Source: a virus | Virus record (IMG/VR): IMGVR_UViG_3300025694_000024 | Span: 1-28,202 of that record | DNA length: 28,202 nt | Strand: one strand, 5' to 3' | Shown here: positions 23,773-28,202 of the stretch, one piece after another | Layout: the number at the start of each line of letters is the position of its first letter | Numbering within the stretch: the first letter of the stretch is position 1 | The notes under the pieces: model-generated | Told to the model about the DNA's origin: nothing | Databases searched by the model: none | The model's input: only the letters and a program-made list of their open reading frames with translations | Position numbers and translations under genes: made by a program

Positions 23773-24033
23773 TTATTTTATAGGTTCCGCTTCTACTGCT
23801 TGCGGTTTTTTAGTGACAATACCTGTTGCTAAATCAATAACAGCATCTTGTCCATATTTCTCCGCTAATTTTTTCTCTTCAATACCAAACGCACCTCTTA
23901 AGTCTTCTAAAGCTTTTAGATTCATTTGCTGTCTTAATACATTATCAGCAATCTCTAGTTTAGCTTTAGTAAAGTCTTGGTTTAGTTCTTGAATTTTTTT
24001 TAATTCGTCTTCAGTTAATTTAATTTCACTCAT
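23773..24033 (-). CDS. Hypothetical small helical protein, 86 aa
   Basis: The first 60 residues are charged and helical (LTEDELKKIQELNQDFTKAK, LRQQMNLKALEDLRGAFGIEEKKLAEK), a likely coiled coil. The end is YGQDAVIDLATGIVTKKP followed by an acidic tail. I recall proteins of this pattern in many tailed-phage genomes but with no assigned function. It is 4 bases before the next gene and is preceded by a 53-base A/T-rich gap containing a short palindrome and an imperfect promoter-like element. Because of its size and coiled-coil content it could be a chaperone or adaptor in particle assembly; this is speculation. Confidence 0.55.
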   Translation of the reverse strand: MSEIKLTEDELKKIQELNQDFTKAKLEIADNVLRQQMNLKALEDLRGAFGIEEKKLAEKYGQDAVIDLATGIVTKKPQAVEAEPIK

Positions 24034-24066
24034 TTTAATTTATTTTTAATGTTAATTTTATTTATG

Positions 24067-24074
24067 TAAATATA
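24067..24074 (-). promoter_or_regulatory. Imperfect Bacteroidota-type -7 element
   Basis: Minus-strand TATATTTA matches seven of eight positions of TAnnTTTG, 33 bases before the ATG of the 86-aa gene. In such A/T-rich sequence a seven-of-eight match has little weight, but the gap is larger than its neighbours and holds a palindrome just upstream. Confidence 0.2.
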
Positions 24075-24089
24075 GTAAATATATTACTA
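24073..24089. other. Inverted repeat TAGTAA-N5-TTACTA
   Basis: A perfect six-base inverted repeat around ATATA spans the stop codon of the 120-aa gene. It is too A/T-rich for a stable terminator and has no following U run. It could be an operator-like site or have no function. Confidence 0.3.
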
Positions 24090-24449
24090 TTCTTCAGGCG
24101 GTGCTGGAGGAACTGGGTTATCCCATGTAAAGTATAAATCCTCATCAATAGGATGCTTCTCTAAATCTATTTGCTTAGATAAACTTGCTTCCATATCACT
24201 TACAGGTAGCCCTGCTTTTAACCAGCTAATAACAACATTCTCAAATCCTTCGTCATCTGCGTAAGGAACAAAAGGTGTTGATGGATCGTACTGTAAAGAG
24301 TAAGTTCCTATTTGACTAGCGGTGTATTGCGAGTCTTTGTCGTCTTGTGCGGTATACGTCCAATGTACTGTGTAGATTACGTTTTGATTCCCATCTTCTT
24401 CTATACGGGCGTTCATTTGATTTATTGTCCATTTATAAAAATTTGCCAT
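24087..24449 (-). CDS. Conserved small phage protein, 120 aa
   Basis: The protein starts MANFYKWTINQMNARIEEDG and continues with NVIYTVHWTYTAQDDKDSQY, an alternating aromatic pattern that suggests a beta-sandwich. The C-terminus is acidic and proline-rich (NPVPPAPPEE). I recall proteins with the same 'Y-W-x-I-N-x-M/L...NVIYTVHW' start next to fibre and structural genes of tailed phages, without a known function. It has no transmembrane segment. It is separated from the fibre gene by 24 bases that include an exact promoter-like element, so it may be the first gene of the small-gene/terminase unit. Confidence 0.55.
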   Translation of the reverse strand: MANFYKWTINQMNARIEEDGNQNVIYTVHWTYTAQDDKDSQYTASQIGTYSLQYDPSTPFVPYADDEGFENVVISWLKAGLPVSDMEASLSKQIDLEKHPIDEDLYFTWDNPVPPAPPEE

Positions 24450-24464
24450 AGTTTAATATTTTTA

Positions 24465-24472
24465 CAAAGATA
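24465..24472 (-). promoter_or_regulatory. Bacteroidota-type -7 promoter element
   Basis: Minus-strand TATCTTTG lies 16 bases before the ATG of the 120-aa gene, between the fibre stop and this start. The octamer is identical to those at 3104-3111 and 14026-14033. It could be the promoter for the small-gene and packaging unit. Confidence 0.5.
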
Positions 24473-24473
24473 A

Positions 24474-26822
24474 TTATTTATTTTTTAATAATTCTATTTC
24501 TGCTTTTAGTTCTTGTATTGACTTAACTAGTAAGGGAACTATTTTAGAATAGTCAACAGTTTGGTATGATGGCCTTTTGCCATATTCAGCTTCTTTAATT
24601 AAATTATGATCATCATCATATTTTGCCTCTTTAACCACATGGTCTTTTTCATAATCTTTATCACCACCAACAGCTTGAGGTAAAACTTCTTGAAGCTCAT
24701 GTGCCATAACCCCATAGCCTCTTTCATTACTTATTTTCCATTTAAAATCATATACAGGTATTTTACTTATCACCTCTAACCCACTAAAACTTTTTAAATC
24801 TTCTTTTAATCTATAATCAGAACTTGTTGTGAATAGAGTTGCAGAACCGCTTGTTTGTATTTTACCAACCGCACCATTTGGATTAAAATATTCTTGTAAA
24901 TCAGTTAATGCCGTAGAATTACTTCCTTGACACAAAGTCATTCTTGCTTTAGAATCTTTTTTAAATGCACTTCCTGAATTTTGAGTAGCACTAGCGACTT
25001 CTAAATCTCCAAATATTACACTACCGGTATTAAACGTCATTGAAAACCCATTTGAAACACCCCCATTAGTTTGTTGAAAATATTGCCTAACATTTCCAGC
25101 GGTTACATATTCATCCATTTCTAATCTAAAACTAGTACTTGTACCACTATAGTTCCATATTTGATAAGGTATACTTGATTTTTTTGTTACAATTAAACTT
25201 GCGGCCCCTGAATGATTACCACTAGTATCAGGAATTGCAACATACCCCCCAGATGTTATACGCATTCTTTCTTGATTAGTAGGCGTATTTCTAAATACTA
25301 TATCTTCTGTGTCAGCAAATATTTCAGCTCTTTTAGTTGTGTTAGTCCAAAACTCTAAACTACCTCCACCACCTGTATTTCCTCTTAATGCTATTTCAGC
25401 CCAACCACTAGACGCTTGTATATCTAATTCTCTTGAAGGCGAATTCGTTCCGATCCCGACGTTGCCGCCGTTAAAATATGAATCACCATCAGCTCTAACT
25501 AATACTTTAGTTGTTGCACCTTTGCGTAACCATAAAGAACCTTCATCTCCAAAATATTGTTCTAATGATGCTATATTCCCTGAAGCCGTATGAATCTGTA
25601 TTCCTGATGTTGCAGACCCAAACACTTTCACGTTAACATTAGTTGTTCCATCACCAACTTGAAGCTTTGAGCTAGGCGAAGTCGTCCCAATCCCGACGTT
25701 GCCGGAAGCACCCAAAACAACTAATCTTGAATTTGTATTATGTGTTAAATGAAATACAGCGCCTCTATTTTCTAATCCAATAGGAGTATCTCTTGAATCA
25801 TTTAATATCAATCCAACAGAACCTCCGTGTTCTATTTCTAAAACTTTATCTAATGAGTTTGGATTATCAACATTTGTGTTTCCAATAATTACGTTACCGT
25901 CTTTATCTATCCTCATTCTTTCTTGAATACCGGCACCTCCGGGAGCAGTCCAAAATCGCAAATTACCGGCATTGTTAGCGGCTTGTCTATTAGCACTTAT
26001 CATTGCAGTTCGTGTACCGCCTGCACCAAAAGAAAGTATACCATAGTTTTGCCCTTCGGCATCAACGCTTGGCGCCAGTAGTTCTATAGTACCCGCATAA
26101 CCCGCAGTAGTACCACCCATTACAGTTAAAACTTTATAACCATATCCTGTTTGGTCAGGCGTTTCAGTTCCAATTGCTACATTTCCTCTGTCTAAAACTA
26201 AATTATTGGTATAATAAGTTCCAGCATATCGTGTTACAAACTCTAAGACATTTTCACTGCCTGAATTTCTCCATGTCATTATTCCTTTATAATTAGTGTC
26301 AGTATCACTTACCGCAACACTAGGATCTGAAGCATTTAAAACAGTAACAGAAGGCCCTTTAAATGTAGAGGCACCACCGTTTTCTATCTCTAAAATATCC
26401 AAACCATTTCTTCCAATTCTAAATTTACCAGATGCACCTATATTTTCTATAAACCAAGTGCTGTTAGTATATGTTGTGTTTGAAGATCCTAAAAAAATAG
26501 CTGGTCTACCTGCCCCAAAAGTTCCTATTTTAACTTCATCTACCGAACTGCTGGCAGCGGACGTATTAGATAAATTTGTAAACGTAGTGCCTACAGCTGT
26601 TAACTGTATTTTGGTGTCACCAGATCTTTGTATAAGAAAATCTCCACCTACCACATTTAATTTATCATAATACCCTTCGAGATAATTACTAGAATTATAC
26701 TTAACTTGTAACAATGCATTTGATGTTGTAGCTTCTGTTAATATTCTATCGCCAGCATTAACTTTACCTGAAGTAGTTATATCTCCTGTTATATTTTCGC
26801 TACTTAATATTCTTATTGCCAT
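24474..26822 (-). CDS. Tail fibre with C-terminal S74 intramolecular chaperone, 782 aa
   Basis: The N-terminus MAIRILSSENITGDITTSGKVNAGDRI is a common start for phage fibres. The body is a beta-rich repetitive shaft with many 'GNVGIGT(T/N)SPS' units that fit a trimeric beta-helix. The C-terminal 115 residues are an S74 peptidase/intramolecular chaperone domain: the catalytic dyad is S668-K673 in SDYRLK, followed by the GYGVMAHELQEVLPQAV pattern, an acidic insertion and the helical end IVPLLVKSIQELKAEIELLKNK. In S74 proteins such as endosialidase and L-shaped fibre, the domain trimerises the fibre and then cleaves itself before the Ser. It most likely recognises a surface polysaccharide or protein of the host. 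It starts 11 bases after the small module protein. Confidence 0.8.
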   Translation of the reverse strand: MAIRILSSENITGDITTSGKVNAGDRILTEATTSNALLQVKYNSSNYLEGYYDKLNVVGGDFLIQRSGDTKIQLTAVGTTFTNLSNTSAASSSVDEVKIGTFGAGRPAIFLGSSNTTYTNSTWFIENIGASGKFRIGRNGLDILEIENGGASTFKGPSVTVLNASDPSVAVSDTDTNYKGIMTWRNSGSENVLEFVTRYAGTYYTNNLVLDRGNVAIGTETPDQTGYGYKVLTVMGGTTAGYAGTIELLAPSVDAEGQNYGILSFGAGGTRTAMISANRQAANNAGNLRFWTAPGGAGIQERMRIDKDGNVIIGNTNVDNPNSLDKVLEIEHGGSVGLILNDSRDTPIGLENRGAVFHLTHNTNSRLVVLGASGNVGIGTTSPSSKLQVGDGTTNVNVKVFGSATSGIQIHTASGNIASLEQYFGDEGSLWLRKGATTKVLVRADGDSYFNGGNVGIGTNSPSRELDIQASSGWAEIALRGNTGGGGSLEFWTNTTKRAEIFADTEDIVFRNTPTNQERMRITSGGYVAIPDTSGNHSGAASLIVTKKSSIPYQIWNYSGTSTSFRLEMDEYVTAGNVRQYFQQTNGGVSNGFSMTFNTGSVIFGDLEVASATQNSGSAFKKDSKARMTLCQGSNSTALTDLQEYFNPNGAVGKIQTSGSATLFTTSSDYRLKEDLKSFSGLEVISKIPVYDFKWKISNERGYGVMAHELQEVLPQAVGGDKDYEKDHVVKEAKYDDDHNLIKEAEYGKRPSYQTVDYSKIVPLLVKSIQELKAEIELLKNK
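25453..25467 (-). repeat. GC-rich microrepeat encoding GNVGIG (copy 1)
   Basis: A 15-base segment, atcccgacgttgccg on the plus strand, recurs exactly at 25690-25704 and with one change at 27886-27900. Eleven of 15 bases are G or C in a strongly A/T-rich gene, whereas other copies of the same peptide motif use A/T-rich codons. Confidence 0.7.
25690..25704 (-). repeat. GC-rich microrepeat encoding GNVGIG (copy 2)
   Basis: This copy is identical to 25453-25467 and lies at the start of another shaft repeat of the same fibre gene, followed in the protein by TTSPSSKLQV. Confidence 0.7.
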
Positions 26823-26841
26823 ATCTTTTTATTTTAACATA
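26818..26841 (-). repeat. Gene-junction repeat shared with 3870-3892
   Basis: The junction between the small module protein and the 782-aa fibre matches the junction between the 313-aa module protein and the 251-aa tail protein almost base for base: the terminal Cys codon TGT, stop TAA, the A-rich leader AATAAAAAGAT and the start ATGGC. The only difference over this stretch is one extra A. Homology also continues weakly into the module end. Confidence 0.6.
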
Positions 26842-27316
26842 ATGCTGGGTAACCTGAGTCCACTATTCCTTGATTTGATGATATTTTTATATACGATCTG
26901 TTGCCTAACCCAGTCGCTGAATTTATATTATAATAACCTGCCAGTAAAACTGTATTTCCTGCTGCGTCAGAAGTGCATCTATCTCCTGCTGCCGGTAGAC
27001 TGCCACTACCATTATGGTAATACGTCTGCGATAATCCAGGGTTTGATCCATTAAATGGACACGCCTGGTTAAACACTCCCATCACTGAAGATGAGTATGA
27101 TGTAGTTGTAGGAAAACTTCTTCCATAAAACTCAGAAAATTTATGTGGCGCAACCTGATTTACAGGAGGACTAGCAGTTGCATATATTTTAACCAATGAT
27201 CCTGCCGCTGGCGTTGATGCTCCAGCCAACTTAGTGTTAGCTGTATTACCTGCTCTAGACGCTTCTACGTTTATCATATTTGCCGATATTGGATTTCCTG
27301 GTTGTGGTAATGCCAT
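26834..27316 (-). CDS. Small fibre-type protein with one TYYH module, 160 aa
   Basis: The N-terminal part MALPQPGNPISANMINVEAS and the later HKFSEFYGRSF match a start I associate with phage receptor-binding or tail-tip proteins ('LP..G.IS...IN.E...', then 'FSEFYG'). This section presumably attaches to the particle. Residues about 75-160 are one copy of the module found in the 3885-7200 cluster, introduced by YSSSVMGVFNQACPFNGSNP and ending GYPALC. It is closest to the last copy of the 313-aa protein, which has the equivalent PFDGSNPPANQTYYHDGSG. The gene sits 4 bases after one S74 fibre and 11 bases before the next. It probably provides a small accessory adhesin. This is the clearest link between the module and host recognition. 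Confidence 0.6.
   Translation of the reverse strand: MALPQPGNPISANMINVEASRAGNTANTKLAGASTPAAGSLVKIYATASPPVNQVAPHKFSEFYGRSFPTTTSYSSSVMGVFNQACPFNGSNPGLSQTYYHNGSGSLPAAGDRCTSDAAGNTVLLAGYYNINSATGLGNRSYIKISSNQGIVDSGYPALC
26837..27100 (-). repeat. Remote copy of the TYYH surface module
   Basis: This is the fourteenth module copy, about 20 kb from the main cluster. It contains TYYHNGSGSLPAAGD, then AGYYNI and the terminal Cys. It is fused to an unrelated anchoring N-terminus, showing that the module is mobile between protein contexts. Confidence 0.65.
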
Positions 27317-27320
27317 TATT

Positions 27321-28202
27321 TTATTTATTTTCTAATTCTTTTACTCTTGCTTCTAATTCTTGTACTGCTGCAACTAACAATGGCACTAACTTAGCTTGAT
27401 CTATACCTTGTGGTACAATACCACCTTCTTCATCAACTTCATCTTTTTCTCCTACAATAGCCTCAGGAACTATATCTTGTACTTCATGCGCTATAAATCC
27501 ATCTACTACCTTACCAGGTTCTTCTATAAAATTAAATCTACTTGGTTTTAATTGATTAAGTCTAGATATAGACTCACTTATTGGAACAATATTTTCCTTT
27601 AGTCTATAATCAGAACTTGTAACGTATGAAGTTGCTGAACCAGATGTAGATATTCGCCCTACATAAGCTTGACTTGTTCCTGGATTTTTATGGTAAAATT
27701 CTATTTGATTAGTTCCAAATTGATTGCTACCAAACATCATTATATTTGCAGCTGCATCAGGAACATAAAACATACTATTTCCGCCACTTGCAAAAAAGTT
27801 ACTTGCAGCAAATCTAGCTGTAAATGCATTAGTAACTGTGGTTGTAGGCCCAGTATGTAAAGTTGTTTGTGGAGAAGTGTTACCGATCCCGACGTCGCCG
27901 CTTGGAAGCATAACAAGTTTTTGAGAACCTGCTAATTTAATTTCCATTCCTCCATTGTTAAGCCCAGTTATAAAAGGATTTATATCTACAGCATTTCCTG
28001 ATCCAAAATTTGTATTTAATCTTAATGTGTTTACGCCAGCGCCTCCGCTAAGTGTTTTAATTTCTAAATTAGCACCAGGCGTAGTCGTTCCGATTCCTAC
28101 GTCCCCACCAGCTGTAATACGCATCTTTTCTGAAAAAGTAATAGTATCCCCAACACTAGAGGGCAAACTAGCACTACTCCATGCAAATATGCCATCCTCC
28201 AT
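27321..28202 (-). CDS. Second S74 tail fibre, C-terminal 293 residues (partial)
   Basis: The reading frame is open to the right edge; the Met codon at 28200-28202 is probably internal, so the true start is outside the window. Visible shaft sequence includes GGDVGIGTTTPGANLEI and a second DVGIGNTSPQTTLH unit. The S74 chaperone domain begins after TSGSATSYVTSSDYRLKENI; in visible numbering the dyad is S197 and K202. The pattern then follows the family: VVDGFIAHEVQDIVPEAIVG, a short acidic insertion, and LVPLLVAAVQELEARVKELENK. The domain is shorter than that of the neighbouring 782-aa fibre and lacks its insertion. It is likely a homotrimeric receptor-binding fibre that self-cleaves during maturation. 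Confidence 0.8.
   Translation of the reverse strand: MEDGIFAWSSASLPSSVGDTITFSEKMRITAGGDVGIGTTTPGANLEIKTLSGGAGVNTLRLNTNFGSGNAVDINPFITGLNNGGMEIKLAGSQKLVMLPSGDVGIGNTSPQTTLHTGPTTTVTNAFTARFAASNFFASGGNSMFYVPDAAANIMMFGSNQFGTNQIEFYHKNPGTSQAYVGRISTSGSATSYVTSSDYRLKENIVPISESISRLNQLKPSRFNFIEEPGKVVDGFIAHEVQDIVPEAIVGEKDEVDEEGGIVPQGIDQAKLVPLLVAAVQELEARVKELENK
27886..27900 (-). repeat. GC-rich microrepeat encoding GDVGIG (copy 3)
   Basis: This differs by one base from the two copies in the neighbouring fibre, a change that turns Asn into Asp. A fourth, more diverged copy is near 28089-28108. Its presence in a different gene argues for exchange between the fibres or strong codon conservation. Confidence 0.6.

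Noticed and set aside
27321-28202. Treating the Met at the right edge as the true start of the fibre
   Set aside because: The frame is still open at the edge and the sequence there is mid-shaft in character, so the Met position is probably a coincidence of the window boundary.
1-28202. CRISPR array, tRNA genes, integrase or attachment sites
   Set aside because: Gaps between genes are all short (at most about 85 bases), and none holds spaced direct repeats, a cloverleaf or recombinase-site pattern; no recombinase gene is present.

Overview
The window is the virion (late) module of a tailed bacteriophage. Every supportable gene lies on the minus strand, so transcription runs from the right edge to the left. 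Coding density is very high: no gap exceeds about 85 bases, no tRNA, rRNA, CRISPR array or insertion sequence was seen, and many genes are coupled by 1-4 base overlaps. There is a large-terminase, portal, scaffold, HK97-type capsid and ring/tail-hub set, but no tape-measure, tube or sheath gene, which points to a short-tailed (podovirus-like) particle. The DNA is AT-rich, starts lack clear Shine-Dalgarno sequences and sit behind A/T-rich leaders, and several intergenic gaps carry the TAnnTTTG -7 promoter element typical of Bacteroidota. I infer a phage of a (probably marine) Bacteroidota host. The gene set, the sizes of TerL (749 aa) and portal (811 aa) and the large conserved 'stabilization' protein resemble crAss-like phages and related flavobacterial podoviruses, but that placement rests on recall and is not proven here.

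Layout in transcription order. (1) 28202-24474: two tail-fibre genes ending in S74 intramolecular-chaperone domains, separated by a small protein with a cysteine-terminated 'TYYH' surface module. (2) 24449-22183: six small genes: three unknowns, one probable virion accessory protein, a probable co-chaperonin built from two cpn10-like halves, and a likely small terminase. (3) 22205-14875: TerL, portal, scaffold and major capsid protein, with a terminator-like hairpin after the capsid gene. (4) 14795-11578: a conserved 251-aa protein, a small decoration-like protein, a strong rho-independent terminator, then two connector/ring-type proteins. (5) 11576-3885: a 1722-aa tail hub/stabilization protein whose C-terminus carries three of the TYYH modules, followed by three genes made almost entirely of the same module. 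(6) 3874-1: a conserved tail protein, two alanine/glutamine-rich proteins that look like internal (ejection) proteins, and the start of a gene with 30-residue tandem repeats.

The most interesting feature is the module family: I count about 14 copies of one roughly 60-residue module in five genes at two distant places in the late region, with cysteine-rich CxxC / CCxxC linkers. The last module gene of the main cluster and the remote copy between the fibres share not only the module but also the intergenic DNA and the start of the following gene, which suggests cassette duplication or recombination. Together with two S74 fibres that share near-identical DNA patches, the window looks like a host-recognition system that diversifies by shuffling modules.
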